DNA from: Eulemur rufifrons
Taxonomy: Eukaryota > Chordata > Mammalia > Primates > Lemuridae
Direction: 5' to 3'
DNA: 64,000 nt
NCBI RefSeq assembly: GCF_041146395.1
Contig: NC_090996.1
Coordinates: 29,040,738 to 29,104,737, forward strand
Shown here: positions 35,991-47,544 of the stretch, piece by piece
Layout of the letters: every line of letters starts with the position of its first letter
Position numbering within the stretch: position 1 is the first letter of the stretch
Translations under genes and position numbers: made by a program
The notes under the pieces: generated by a model
The model's input: the letters and a program-made list of their open reading frames with translations, nothing else
What the model was told of the DNA's origin: nothing
Database searches by the model: none

Positions 35991-36929
35991 TTGTTAGTTG
36001 CTACGTTAGGCGGCATCCAACACAGCAAAGCTTACTAAAGAGTTTTATTCTCATTTTATATTGTGTTTTCATTTACTATTGTTTTGCTCAGCATGCTACT
36101 ATTATGTGGGGCTTTGTAGGGGCTGATGGACATGGGGGCAACCAAGAAAGAATCAGGGTTCTGACCTCATCCACTGACTCCTCCCCAAATCACATTCTGC
36201 TCCCCTGAAGGCTGAGAGGGAGAGGGAGGGGCTTGCAGTGCCCACCTCATGGTATGAGATGCCAGGGGCTGGGGCATCCCTGTGTGGAAACACAGGCCAA
36301 CACCACTCTGGGGTCTACAGCCTGGCCTGTGTCGGAAAACCTTTCTCCATGTGAGCCTGATCTGGATTCTCAGGCTGTTCCCTGGTGGTCCAGGGGTTGG
36401 CTGTGGGTCTTTGGCGGGAGGCCAGAAGGGGCATTCTGGGGCACCTCCCTGCAGCACCACCATGGGGGCAGGCAGGAAGGAGCCGCTTTCTGTTTGTAAA
36501 CGGTGTCCACATCCTACTAACATCCTTCCTTCCTCCTGCCCTTGCCGAACTCTGCCCTCTTTGGCAGAGAGAAGCAACTTAGACAGAGTCCTAGGGTAGG
36601 AGTGGGCAGGACTGTCCTCTCCAAGCTTTCTGGGCTGATTTTCTAGGCCAGTGCGGGGCGGGGGGGGGTCCCCCTGAAAAGGCATCTGGACTCAGATCTG
36701 AATCTCTGGGGTAGATATAACTCTAGCTGATCTTTGAGGAGGACGCTAAGATAGAGCAGAGGGGACTTGGGATCCCCCCGCCCCCCGACCAGATGCCTAT
36801 AGCGCCAGGACTATGGGGCACCCAGTGTCAGGCTAAGAGGGTACACACTGCAGTAGGCATCATCGCGGCTGGCCAGCAACTGTTCTTCCTTCTATCAGCA
36901 GCCAGCGTCCTAACTTCCCTTTGACGATA
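35991..36929. other. Intergenic DNA, nothing recognised
   Basis: A G/C-homopolymer patch occurs at 36,657-36,668 and 36,775-36,787. Nothing else could be supported. Confidence 0.4.
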
Positions 36930-37190
36930 ACACCCTTCCTCCTTTCCCAAGTGGTCCTTCCCCTCTGCTCCTCAGGGAGACAGGTGAATCAGACTTGGCC
37001 AATCAGCAGATTCCATTCCCCAATGATTCCGTGTTGGATCAAGCTGTCCAATGGGAACAGCCCGGGGACTATTTTACTGGGACTGTTACAGAAAAGGAAA
37101 CCTCTTTTAGCTGCGCTTGTTGAGGTGGTGAGATGCAAACCCAGAGCTTCTGGTGGCTGACTTCCCTGCCAACAAAGAGAAAGCAGAGTC
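36930..37190. mobile_element. Possible ancient LTR with two CCAAT boxes
   Basis: 'ttggccaatcagcag' (CCAAT at 36,999-37,003) and 'tgtccaatgggaac' (CCAAT at 37,048-37,052), then 'ctcttttagctgcgcttgtt' and 'ggtgagatgcaaaccc', resemble a remembered mammalian LTR-type repeat. The family is not assigned. No coding sequence is present. Confidence 0.35.
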
Positions 37191-37204
37191 CAAGGATGAT
37201 TGTT

Positions 37205-37745
37205 TAAAATGGCATTTCAAATTAGCGGGGTAAGAATGAGTTATTCGCCAAATGGGACAATGGGCTACACATGTGTCGGGTGGGGGGAATCAGGTCCTCT
37301 CCCTTCCTCATATCACAAAAAGAAATATATTCCAGTGAGATAAAAGAAATAAGTATTGAAAAGTGAATGTCATGAAGGAAAATGCAGAATTAGACTTTTT
37401 CGTAAATTTGAGAGTGGGCAAAACCTTCCTTTGCAAGACACAAAATCAAGAAGATGCAAAAGGAAAATATTTGTACATTGACTGCATGAAAACAGAAACC
37501 TATATAGCCAGAGACACCCCAGAAAAAGTCGCAAGGCCAACAACAGCTGGAGAAAATATTTGCAAATTGCCCTAATTACAAAAAGGTTTGATTGTCAATA
37601 GGACAAAAGGGAAAACCACTTAAGCCCAAATTGGGCAAAGGATGTGAGCAAGCAAAGCGCAGAAGAATAGTCATCGAGATTATTGTTCACTCCTGGAAAT
37701 GCTGATCAAAAGAGGTACCCGGGGGAAGGGATTAGAAGAGATGTC
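37205..37745 (+). mobile_element. Old L1 ORF2 3' end, sense
   Basis: The ordered landmarks 'tggcatttcaaattagcggg', 'aaatcaagaagatgcaaaag', 'ggagaaaatatttgcaaatt' and 'aaattgggcaaaggatgtg' match the end of L1 ORF2. The 70-codon frame at 37,363-37,575 is a remnant of it, broken by stops and gaps. Confidence 0.75.
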
Positions 37746-37807
37746 ATGCGTGGAACTGTTGAAGCAATGGAGAATATTTAGCCCGGAAGGAAACAGGTTA
37801 GAGAAGC

Positions 37808-38106
37808 ACAGTCCAATAAAAATAGGATGCCAGCCACATACGGAATTTTACATTTTCTAGTACCACTTTTTTAAAAAAGCAAAAAGAAACAGGTGAAATT
37901 AATTTTAGTAATATATATTATGTAACCAAAAGAATGTTAGTTGAACATGCAACCCACGTAAAAATCACTCATGATTGTTTTGCAGGACCACGTCTTCGGA
38001 ATCCAGTGTATGTTTTATGCTTACGGCGCATCTCAGTTCGGGCCAGACGCATTCCAAGGGCTGGATGGTCACAAATGGTGAGTGGTGACCTTACTGGGCA
38101 GCACAG
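37808..38106 (+). mobile_element. Full-length hAT-like element (left member of an inverted pair)
   Basis: It begins CAGTCCAATAAAAATAGGAT, has an interior 'aaaaagaaacaggtgaaatt', and ends 'cttactgggcagcacag'. Its interior is the reverse of the element at 38,461-38,755. Confidence 0.7.
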
Positions 38107-38129
38107 CGTTAGAGGCTAAGCCGATGGGT

Positions 38130-38325
38130 CACCAACCCAGCGCCATGTCCTGGCTTTTCCGTTTGCTAACTGTGTGGCCTTTTTGATTTTCCACTTCTTC
38201 GTTTGAAGAGTGGCACTCGATGGCTGTTGTGGGTTTTTAATGGAATCCGAATGAAGCATTCAGTGCACCGGCTGGCACAGGGTTAGGAGAACACGGCGCT
38301 TGTTTATTTGTAGCTACTGATTATT
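38130..38325 (+). repeat. MIR SINE
   Basis: 'aactgtgtggcctttttg', 'ccacttcttcgtttgaagag' and 'gcaccggctggcacagggt' are diverged sense MIR landmarks. Confidence 0.5.
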
Positions 38326-38460
38326 ACCAAATAGCTGATGTGTGGAAGAGGCCTTAAGCTTCCCAGCTGTGAGCAGAGCGGACAAAACAAAGACCCACAG
38401 ATAAAAATGGCAGGGAGTTAGATTTTAATTCAGCATAAGAAAAAGCTTTACAATTTAGAG

Positions 38461-38755
38461 CTGTGCTTCCCAACACACTAGCCACCAGCCCCATGTGACC
38501 ACTGAGCTCTGATACAGCTAGTCCAATTGAGACATGCTAGAGTGTAAAATACACACCAGATTTCCAAGATTTGGTGCAATAAATCCAATGGAAAACATTT
38601 CATTGAATTTCAGAGTATTGATTACATGTTGAAATGATCCCATTTTAGATATATTGGGTAAAAGAGAATATTAAAATTAATTTGATGTACTTTTTAAATG
38701 TACTTTTTAAAATAACGTTAACAAGTTCACATTATATTTCCGTTGGGTAGCACTG
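38461..38755 (-). mobile_element. Full-length hAT-like element (right member of an inverted pair)
   Basis: It starts 'ctgtgcttcccaacacac', has 'gattacatgttgaaatgatc' and 'gatatattgggtaaaagag', and ends 'atttccgttgggtagcactg'. It has about the same length as the copy at 37,808 and the opposite orientation. Confidence 0.7.
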
Positions 38756-39504
38756 ATTTAGACCTTTGCTACGATGGGATAGAATGCTTTATGGGGTCGT
38801 GGTAGTGAGTCCCCTGTCCTGAGAGTATTTCAAGCCGAGGGTGGATGATTGGGAAGTCGGGGTGACACAAGATGGCTTCAGAGTTGGGCACTTGTGGGTT
38901 TCTTCAGCTCCTGGGTCTCCCAGCCGTGCAGGGGCTTCTGGGGCCGCAGCTAAGTGCATGGCTGGAAGGCGGCTGACCATCTGCCTGCCCGTGGCCTGGA
39001 GAGCAGCTCTCGTCCCACACATCAGGGCTCATCTCTCCCAAACAGGAGTCCAGCAGATGTACTGTTGGCTCAGGGGACATCGACTGGCAGAGGGGGAACC
39101 AGGCCTTGCCTGCCTTCTGTGCCCCTGTGGCTTAGACCAACTCAAGGGTCAGCCCCATGAGGTCCCCACTCTCTCTTGCTCTCCGTGTCTGGGGAAGGGC
39201 CCCTCAATCACTTTCTGCTCGGCCCCAGGTCCTGGGCAAAACTCCCACGAGAGGCAAGCTCTTGGCTGCCTGGGTGTGCTGAGCCCCATAGAGTAAGTGA
39301 CATAGCAGATGCAAAGCGGGAAGCAGCCGATTCCCCGACCCCAGTGGCTGGACTGCTTTCTCCTTGCAGCCTGTGTCTGATCGAGCAAGGATCCACCCAG
39401 CACGCTGACATGGCTGGGCCGGCTCTGATGCAAGCCGGACAACCAAGAACCGGTGTGTATTTCCATTAGTAATTGAACCCACACCCAGCAGGAGGGTGTG
39501 GCCA
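38756..39504. other. Intergenic DNA, nothing recognised
   Basis: A 151-codon frame (38,841-39,296, + strand) shows no recognisable domain. Confidence 0.4.
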
Positions 39505-39918
39505 GGGCTCAGAGCCTGGTGGCTCTGTTCTGGCCCTGCTGTTCCCCTGTTTACAATGAGACCTCAGGCAAGTCCCTTCTCCTCTCTGGGCCTCAGTTTC
39601 CTCGTTCATCAAAGGAGGGGGATGTCACGTGGCCTTTCCAGCTCCGAACTGCAAGAATCGTTCTATTCATCAACATCAGCTCCTCATAGCTCCTGTCTGT
39701 TGCTTCCTCTTAATTCCCGACGCTAAGTCTTGTCTGTCCCAACTGGATGAAGACGGTGACAGCAATAACAACATAGCAGCGTCAGCAGCGAGCATCTGTT
39801 GATTGCTGCTGTGTTTTACGTTGCATTTAACGTGTTCAATCCTCCCAACCTCCTTATGAGGTAGGGACTGTCATTATCTCTGCTTTATGAAGGCAGAAAC
39901 AGTGAACTGTAAGCGGCT
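39505..39918. repeat. MIR sense and MIR antisense fragments
   Basis: 39,505-39,660 is sense ('aatgagacctcaggcaagtc', 'ctctgggcctcagtttcctc'). 39,790-39,918 is antisense ('tccttatgaggtagggactg'). Confidence 0.6.
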
Positions 39919-39920
39919 TG

Positions 39921-40299
39921 TGTTAGTTTGCTGGGGCAGCCGTGACCAGGTGCCACAGACTGGGCGGCTTAAACAACAGAACTCTACTTTCTCACAGTTC
40001 TTGAGGCTGGAAGTCCAAGATCAAGGTGTCAGTAGGGCTGGTTCCTTCTCTCCTTGGGTAGCAGATGGGCATCTTCTCTGCATGTCTACATGTCGCCTTC
40101 CGTCTGTGCAGCCCTGGGTCCAGTTTCGTCTTCTCATAAAGACGCTTGTCATATTGGATGACAGCCCATCCTAATGAACCTCATTTTAACTTAAGAACCT
40201 CTGTAAAGACCCTACCTCCAAATACAGTCACACTCTGAGGGACTAAGAGTTAGGACTTCAACATATGAAATTTAGGGGGACACAATTCAGCCTGTGACA
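39921..40299 (-). mobile_element. ERVL-MaLR LTR (MST/MLT1-type), antisense
   Basis: It begins TGTTAGTTTGCTGGGGCAGC and ends 'cacaattcagcctgtgaca', with 'tctcacagttcttgaggctg', 'aagatcaaggtgtcag' and 'tacctccaaatacagtcac' between. TG...CA ends support a complete solo LTR. No viral genes are present. Confidence 0.8.
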
Positions 40300-41024
40300 C
40301 CCCTCAAAAGTGGAGGAGAACCTCCTCCTGCCCCTGCTCCCTTTGCAGGGCTGGAGCAAGAGGATGGCTGGTAGGCCTGAGAGCGTGTCTTGTGAAGGGG
40401 GCTCCAGCAGTGTCAAGTTCAAAGCCAGGGTGAGGAGGGGCAACCGAGCCGGTCTTGAATGCTAAGGAAAGTGGACTTTCGCCTGATAGCCTGGGGGGCT
40501 GGTGAATGGTGTCGAGCGCAGGGCAGGGAGCCCTGAGATTCAGCATGAGGAAGAGCTCCCTGACACAGCATGGGGCCAGCTGGGAACCCCAGCTGTCTCC
40601 CAGCTGGCTCTCCCTCCCTGGCATGCCTCTAACTCACTCACAGCCCTCTCATCCCCTTCCTTAGGGAAGCCAGGGGCCACCTCTCATCTATTGTTCAGCT
40701 GGGACCCCGAACCATTCAGCCTCCCAACCATTAGTCTTGAACAATCACTTTGCAAACACAGTTTTGGGGCACAGTGTCCGGGAAGGCTACGTCCCAACTG
40801 CACCAAAACCAGGATATGATCTCTGTCTTCACAGGGACCGTGTATGCCTTGCTGGGCTCCCCACTTACCGGTGCGGGTGAGTCAGGCTGCAGGGTCTCCC
40901 TGGCTGAGCCTCCAGAGGAAGAACCCGGGGGCACAGGGGCCTGCAGCAGACTCAGAGTGGGGGCACCGAGAGCATCCTGTGACACGGACCGTCCCCCTTC
41001 AAGCTGAGATGGCCAATAATCATC
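40300..41024. other. Intergenic DNA, nothing recognised
   Basis: No named repeat or gene is visible. Confidence 0.4.
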
Positions 41025-41205
41025 ACAGCAGAGCTAGTACTTACTAAGCACGCACCCTGGGCACACTTTAAAAAATTAATTCATTTAATCTTCACAGCAA
41101 CGCTATGAGGTGGGAACTATTATTATCTCTATTTTACAGGAGAGGAAACTGAGGCACAAAGCAGCTAAGCCACTTGCCCAAGGTCACTGGTTGAACTACT
41201 AGAAG
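41025..41205 (-). repeat. MIR SINE, antisense
   Basis: 'ctctattttacaggagagga', 'aactgaggcacaaagcagc' and 'ccacttgcccaaggtcactg' are strong reverse MIR landmarks. Confidence 0.75.
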
Positions 41206-41370
41206 AAGAGAGAAGGGGAGTCTTCTGCTGAGTGTAGAAAGACACTGTACCTACAGCTTGGAGAGAGGTACCCCATCGTTTTTGGCCTATCATTCCATAA
41301 AATTAGAGGGTGCAATCTAGCACCTCCAGTTTTTCCATGTGAAGTTTTAAAAATTAAAAATTTGATGCCA

Positions 41371-41532
41371 TTTTTTTTGAAGAGAGGGAGTCTTGCTCTG
41401 TCACCCAGGCTGGAGTGCAGTGGTACGATCATAGCTCACCGCAGTGCCCTAAACTCTTGGGCTCAAGCGATCCTGCAGCCTCAGTCTCCCTCCCGAGTAG
41501 CTGGGACTACAAGGATGAGCCACTGCACCCGG
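41371..41532 (-). mobile_element. Single-arm Alu-like element, antisense
   Basis: 'gagtcttgctctgtcacc', 'gagtgcagtggtacgatcat' and 'gtagctgggactacaaggat' occur in about 160 bases after a T-run. It is monomeric or truncated, as at 21,143. Confidence 0.75.
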
Positions 41533-41639
41533 ATGCTAATGTTTAAATTGAGAGATTTGATATAAAAATCTGGCTCTTGGGCTTCCTCTGGGAAAACCAA
41601 AAGTAAGATATAAAGGACATTGAAACCAAGAAGGGCGGG

Positions 41640-41804
41640 ACTTGGGGGATACAAACTTACCTGTTGGGTACAGTGAACACTATTCTGGTGACAGACACAC
41701 CAAAGCCCTGACTTGAGCATTATACAAGGTGTCTATGCAACAAAAACATTTGTATCCCCTTAATATTTTGAAAATTTTAAGAATCACTAAAAAAAAAAAA
41801 AAAA
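41640..41804 (+). mobile_element. Younger L1 3' end with poly(A)
   Basis: 'acttacctgttgggtacag', 'acacaccaaagccctgactt', 'gagcattatacaaggtgtct' and 'atttgtatccccttaatatt' match the 3' end of primate L1 as I remember it in lemur genomes. It ends in a run of A's (about 41,789-41,804). Only the last 165 bases are present, a typical 5'-truncated insertion. Confidence 0.65.
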
Positions 41805-42152
41805 GGAAGTGCTGGTGTCTAGAGCCCACGGTCCCCCATGGTGGCAGGTGTCTGAGGGGAACAGCAGCTGCCCCCTTGGGTGGATGAGTACATCCACCTC
41901 TGCTGGCTACACACCACCCGGGTCCCATACTCATGGTGGCTGCCTGCCCTGGGGCCACAGAGCTTTGCCCCCCTGGATGAACACTAGCCATAGAAAGTAG
42001 GGATAGAAAGCCCTTTAGAAATTGACTTTGACACCGAGAGACACTGTTCTCGCATACACCTTTATTAATTGAGTCTTGAGAAGGTGACTGCCCGTGGCCA
42101 CACATCGAATTTGCAGGCAGAAAATCTATGTATTTTCGTATGTGAAATGTCA

Positions 42153-42347
42153 GTGTGTCTAAAGATCACTTGGGAAATTATTTAAAATGCAGCTTCCCAG
42201 GCCCCAGCCCCAGAGGTTCTGACTCCGCAGGTCTCCCCTGCGGCTCAGGAATCTGTTCCAACAAGTATTCTCCCCGCCCTGCCCTCTGCCCCCCAGCGAG
42301 GGGATTCTCTCCCTGGGGATCCTCGGGCCGTACTTTGAGAAACATTA
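42153..42347. mobile_element. MER5-type hAT element, copy 6
   Basis: 'taaagatcacttgggaaatt', 'gaggttctgactccgcagg' and the end 'cgtactttgagaaacattac' are MER5-type landmarks. Confidence 0.65.
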
Positions 42348-43452
42348 CGTTAGTGCCTGGACTCGGAGAACAGCTGTCTGGAACACAAGCAAGCAGCCCT
42401 GGGCTGGGACTGCAAAGACTCAGGTTTGATCCTCGGTTTGATGTGACCGGAGCCCAGTCTGTCTTCAACTTACTCAACTTAAACATCGTCCTGCACCAAG
42501 ACCGTACCTGGGGCTTTTGTTCCGACAGCACTTAGCCAAGGCTCCTGCGTCTGGATTTCTGGGCCTGAAAGCTTGGAGGACTCCTCAGCCCCTCCCTCCA
42601 GCTGCAGGGGCCAGGTCGCCTGGAACCTGTTTCCCTGCCTGTCACACAGGTTTGGATGAAACAGACTGCAGGCTGGATGGGTTTTAGAGGAGGGAACTTG
42701 GCCTCCACTTCTCCTGGGAGCCCAGCTGGGCACAGCCCACACCGACCCTCCACTGTCCCCTCACGCCCCACAGGGCTGGTTTGTGATCACGTACAAAGGT
42801 TTGCAGATGAAAGCAAATTGTCCATGTTCACTGCCGGACAAAACACACCGTGTTCACTGTGGGGAATCAAATCGGGTGTGTGAGTGGAGATATCCTGAGT
42901 GCAGGCTCCTTAGGTGGTGGGGGGGGGACACTCCCTCTCAGCCATAGGTGCCCACACTTTATTACCATTTGTCACCATTTGTCCCCAGGTGCAAAGTCTC
43001 GAGAGAGGAGGAGCTGCTTGCCTGGGGACGGGATTTGGCTACCAAATGGAGAAGGGAGCTGAGGATGCCCTGGGGCCACCTCTCCTAGCCCTTCTCTTGT
43101 TCTGGTCTCTGTTTGTTTAGCCCTAAATCCTACCACAAAGAAGTTCGATTTGTTTGGCCCTTTAGTGGTCACGTGTGCAAGTTGTGCTGCCCGGCACAAA
43201 GCACCCTGAGGGACAGCCCACAATTAGCCCACCTCCTGGATGAGGAAACGGAGGCTTAGAACTCATTAGGGGTCCTTCAAAGGGTGGCTGCTAGATTTTT
43301 CATTAAGAGACCCTTTTATGTCCCCATGAGTTTTATTTTATTAATAGGAGACTCGGGGTCCAAGCCAGTGTTGGTGAACCCACTCTGTAGATCCCAGGAG
43401 GTTTGGGTAGTTTTGACCCTTAGAGAGAAGGACTTAGCTGTCTAATACGGTA
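42348..43452. other. Intergenic DNA with minor MIR remnants
   Basis: A short MIR-like piece lies near 42,390-42,450 and another near 43,225-43,270 ('ggatgaggaaacggaggctt'). A G-run occurs at 42,919-42,926. Confidence 0.35.
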
Positions 43453-43545
43453 GCTGTGCTGTCCGATCCAGGAGCCACAAGCCACATGTGGCCACTGAGC
43501 ACCCGAAATGTGGCTAGTTCAAAGTGAGATGTGCACTGAGTAAAA
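43453..43545 (-). mobile_element. hAT-like element, 5' piece
   Basis: 'agctgtgctgtccgatcc', 'agccacatgtggccactgag' and 'gaaatgtggctagttcaaag' match the left end of the element at 38,461. Confidence 0.65.
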
Positions 43546-44034
43546 CCAGGGCGTGCAAGGGCTGATCTAGTCATCTAGTCACTAACCAGTCCCACCCAGC
43601 TCTACTCCAGTTAGCTGTTTCTGGGGCTGCAGACGCGCCCCTGGGTTGGGAGCCTCAGTGCCTCTCCGTCTCCACCGAACTTCCCACGGAGACGGGGCTG
43701 CTCCCAGCTGCAGGAGCCCCCGCCGCCGTAGCACCTCTTGCAGACAGATCTCGTTTCAGATGCTTGATCAGCAAACAGGGCCCTTGGCGAGTGGGCCAGA
43801 AGTCCTGGTTTATCTCTGGCAGGTGAGTATAGCTAAGACTGACCCTGGGACCCAGCGTGCTCCTGGAGTTCTTGGGCTTCCTAACGGAGCCCAGAGGCTC
43901 AGAAGAGGAAAAGCAACCTGCCTGCAAGGGAGGCTGTGTTCTGGGATACAGGCAGAGGACACTGTCCCCAAACTATGAAGGAAGATACTCAAAGAGCTGG
44001 GCTGTCTTCTTCCTCTTGATTTCCTGCCGAGCAT

Positions 44035-44655
44035 GTAGGGCTGTCTGATCTTCACAACAACCCCGAGACATAGATGTTATTATTGTCCCAGTCCCATGAT
44101 TTCATTAAGGGTCTTAGTTGCAAGTCACAGAATCCACTCTGGCTAATATAAGCTGAAAGGGCTTTTCTTTAAAAATATTGGGTGGGTTTCTGAGTTCGGG
44201 GTGGGGAGACAGAAAACTGGGTTTGTATGGTAGATAGCTCGATATAACACCCAGTCATTCTACAGGGGGTGCTTTAGCAAATGTGCAGCTGCTCTGCGGA
44301 CATACAAGGCTGTCCCCCAAAATCCAGCTGCCTCTGCCACCACATGCACCAAAAGACAAGACAGTGTTGCAGTTGACGATCTCTCATGCGGCTGATTTAC
44401 GATCAAGTGGGGGCTGGGAAATTGAATTCTGACCTCCACGTTAACGTGCACGGGCTCACACCGTGGGCACACGGGGAAATCTCCAGGTACAGAAAGGTGA
44501 TTCCATGATGATGCGCAGCCACAAATATGAGAAAAGCCCCCAACGCTCCATGTCACAAGTGAGAAAAGAGAGGCACAGAGAGGTTGAGTAACTTGCCCAA
44601 GGCGACACAGCTAGAAATGGTGAAGGTAAGATTCAAATCCACGCTGTCTAGATCC
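44035..44655 (-). repeat. MIR split by an inserted segment
   Basis: An antisense MIR begins at 44,035 ('gatcttcacaacaaccccg', 'ttattattgtcccagtccc') and resumes at about 44,555 ('agagaggcacagagaggttg', 'aacttgcccaaggcgacaca'). About 440 bases between them look like an inserted repeat ('ttagttgcaagtcacagaat', 'ctaatataagctgaaaggg'), possibly LTR-derived. Confidence 0.5.
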
Positions 44656-47544
44656 AGAGGTGACATCTGTGGGTCGGAGAGGGTTCAGACAGGCGGAGAT
44701 GGCTGGTGGAGATATCACATGAGGCAGAGGGACCCGTGTGATCAAAGGCACAGGAGGAAGGGCAGCTTCTTGCAGCAGGAGCCATTGCTCCCCACATCCT
44801 GCCAAAGAAAGGGGCAAGGAGGGAGGGGCTGAGGCCCAGGCAGAGAGGGACGAGGCCCCACAAAGCTCCCACTGGCCGACACCCATCGGGTTGTGCAATT
44901 CCAGGGCCCAGAGTGGCCACGTGCCCGAGTTAGGGTCTCCAACACAGTGGACCCTGAAGGGCACTGGGGTCCCATGAGTGGCCTGCTCCCATCTTTCAGC
45001 CTTGTGTCCCCTGCCAGACCCCAGCAGGCCTCTGGGAACTGGACGTTCTCCCAGGCAGGTTGACATTGACGGTAAACAGAGACATTCCAAACCTGGAGGA
45101 ATTGGAGCAATGCAGCCACGGGCTGAGGGCTCCTGAGGTGACACGGGAGGGGCAGGGCTTCCTGTGGCCCAGCTGCGGACTGTGCATGTCCTGAGCAAAC
45201 ACTCTGAGCGCCTACTGTGTGCGAGACATAGGGGTGAGGCATTCCTGAGCTCCCGCCCAGAAACCCGTGGCAGCCAGCCCAAGGGGGCCGGCTCGGCCCA
45301 CTCGAAGGAGCAGAGAAAGTTTCGATCTCACTCTCCCCTCTGGCTCCTCCAGGGCTGGGGAGGGACAGCTGCCAGCCAGAACGGTATCACCACCCCACCC
45401 CTGTCATCGGGCCCAACGCCTGGCAGACTGAAGCCAGCTGTCCCTGGGCTGGGTGTAGGGACAGGAGGCCCTGGGACCCTGCCGTCCTGCCCTGAGCAGC
45501 ATTCCTCTCGGACTGGAATCTCCACTAGGAAGTGCAAGACAACATCTCGAGAGCAGTTTAATGACTCTGGGCCAAAGTGGCACGGTGGTGGCAAGCATGG
45601 CGTGAGCAAAACTGCTTCCTCCCCCAGAGGAGGTTCCCCGAATAGTGGGAGGGACGAGGAGTCCCCTACCCCTGCCAGCCTGTCTCCTGCAGTTTGGGAC
45701 AGGAGGCGGTTCCTTCTCCTAGTTCCCAGCCCTGGCTGTTTGCTGTTGGGGACAGAGCCTTGTAGGTCAGGCCCCTGCCTTGCTGCCCTCCCCATCGCTC
45801 CGCCTCACCGCCGGGAAGGTGTCTGGGCCCCTGTAGCTGCCGAGGCCCACCCACCCAACCTGGGCGCTGGCATATCCAGAGCTGTCCCACTCAGTGTGGC
45901 CTGCAAGCTGTCACAAACTGCTGTCTGTCCATGCAGAGCCAAGTACAGCATCCAGAGCAAGGGCTCGGAAACCTCCCTGGCGATGAGCCGTGGCCGCGAC
46001 ACGCAGGCACCTGATGGTTTTTATTGTGATTTATAAACGTATCGGTTTGTGGCGAATTGGCAATTGAACACAAACACGCAGACTGGCCCTTCACCACGTG
46101 TGGTTTGACAAACACCGAGCCAGGGGACCGCAGAAGAAAGGTCTCCCCTGGGGGCTCCCGGGACCCCCAGCCTCGCCCCCTTCCCTTTGTCTCTCTGAGC
46201 TCAGACCCTGGAGAAGCAGCCAGGGGACCTGCCGGAGCTTGTGCAGGGGTAGGGAGTGGCGTGGCCAGGCTGCAGCTGGGGGACCCAGGCAGCCCTCAGC
46301 GGACACCGGAGCCTGGGGTGGGACGCGCAGGGGACTTCCAGGAGGCAGCTGGCTCAAGGTCTCCTCTTTCCCCAGGGCCACTCCCCTCCCTCCCAAGCCT
46401 CCTGGGGCCCTCCCTGCTACCCCCTGACTCGGTCCCACAGATCTGGCTCCTGAGCTTAGGTTCTCACGGCTGGAGGGACGGGCTGGCCACAGACCACGGA
46501 CAAATGAGTACTTGAACCGGGTGGTTTCGGGTGGTGGCAGGTGCTGTGGGGAAATGCAGCGGGACCACGCCGTGGGCAGCAAGGGGGCGGGCTTGGGGGG
46601 GCGCAGCCTATGGAGTGGGGGTCGGGTCAGAGAGAGGCTCTGGGATCTTTGAATAAAGAAAAGGAGTGAGTGGACAAAGCTGTCTTTTTGACAAAAAGCC
46701 TCAGAAGGTGGGTCACACCTTCCCTGGGGAGTCCTGGGACATTAACCTTGTTCCTTTGCCTATACTTGCAGGGCCACAGGAGGGGGACAATGTAGGAAAG
46801 GATTGTGAACAGCATAACGGGACCCAGGGAGCCATCTCCGAAACCCTCAAGGAAAGAAGGACAAAGAGGAGAAGAGACTGCAGGGGCCTCTGCCCTGCCC
46901 AAGGTCGCAGTGGGCCTCACCTCTGTGCTGCGCACACCCTGGGGGCCCAGCCCCCGCTGTGAGGGGCTCAGCAGGGAGGAGCTCCCATTCCCAGCGGCTG
47001 CCTAGATCTTGCCCTGGTGCACGGTGGGGTCTACAGAACGGGCCTGGTTCATCTCAGGTGTCCCAAACCCTGCCCTCGCCGTCCCCTGCTGCCTGCAGAA
47101 CTCAGTGCTGGAGACCAGGCCCCAGCCCTATTTTAAGCTTGGTCTGCTCATTCTGTACCATTTCCTTCCAAACAAACGGCTTCCCCTTTGGAGAGGTTAT
47201 CGGTGTACAGTCCAGGGTGGGCAGGGCCGGATTTCTGCCCTGGGCACTCCCCGGAGGTGGGAAGGTGGCCAGAGATGAGGCCCTGGCAGGGCCGACTGAA
47301 CAAGACTGACCCTGCACCCGCTACCAAGCAGGGCGGCTTCCCCAGCTTTCTGCCCGGCACCCAGGTTGTGGGCGTTTGTTCTCCACTTTCATTCCTGGAA
47401 CAACGCATCCTTGCAAACTGGACCAGCCTGCCGGCCAGCGAGCTCTGCTCTTGCATGAGGTTGCCCGGGTGCTTCCTGCTGAAATGCTCTATAGGGACAC
47501 AAGGATATTTCTCGCCGTTTCTCAAGAGCCTCACAACTCTTCTC
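44656..47544. other. Long unique intergenic stretch
   Basis: This GC-rich stretch is poor in named repeats. It includes the longest open frame of the window (290 codons, 45,164-46,036, +), which starts inside a MIR/L2-like 'gagcgcctactgtgtgcgag' piece, is low complexity and has no recognisable domain. I treat it as non-coding. Confidence 0.4.

Noticed and set aside
37363..37575. 70-codon frame with plausible protein-like composition
   Set aside because: It is a remnant of the L1 ORF2 end, not a host gene, and is broken on both sides.
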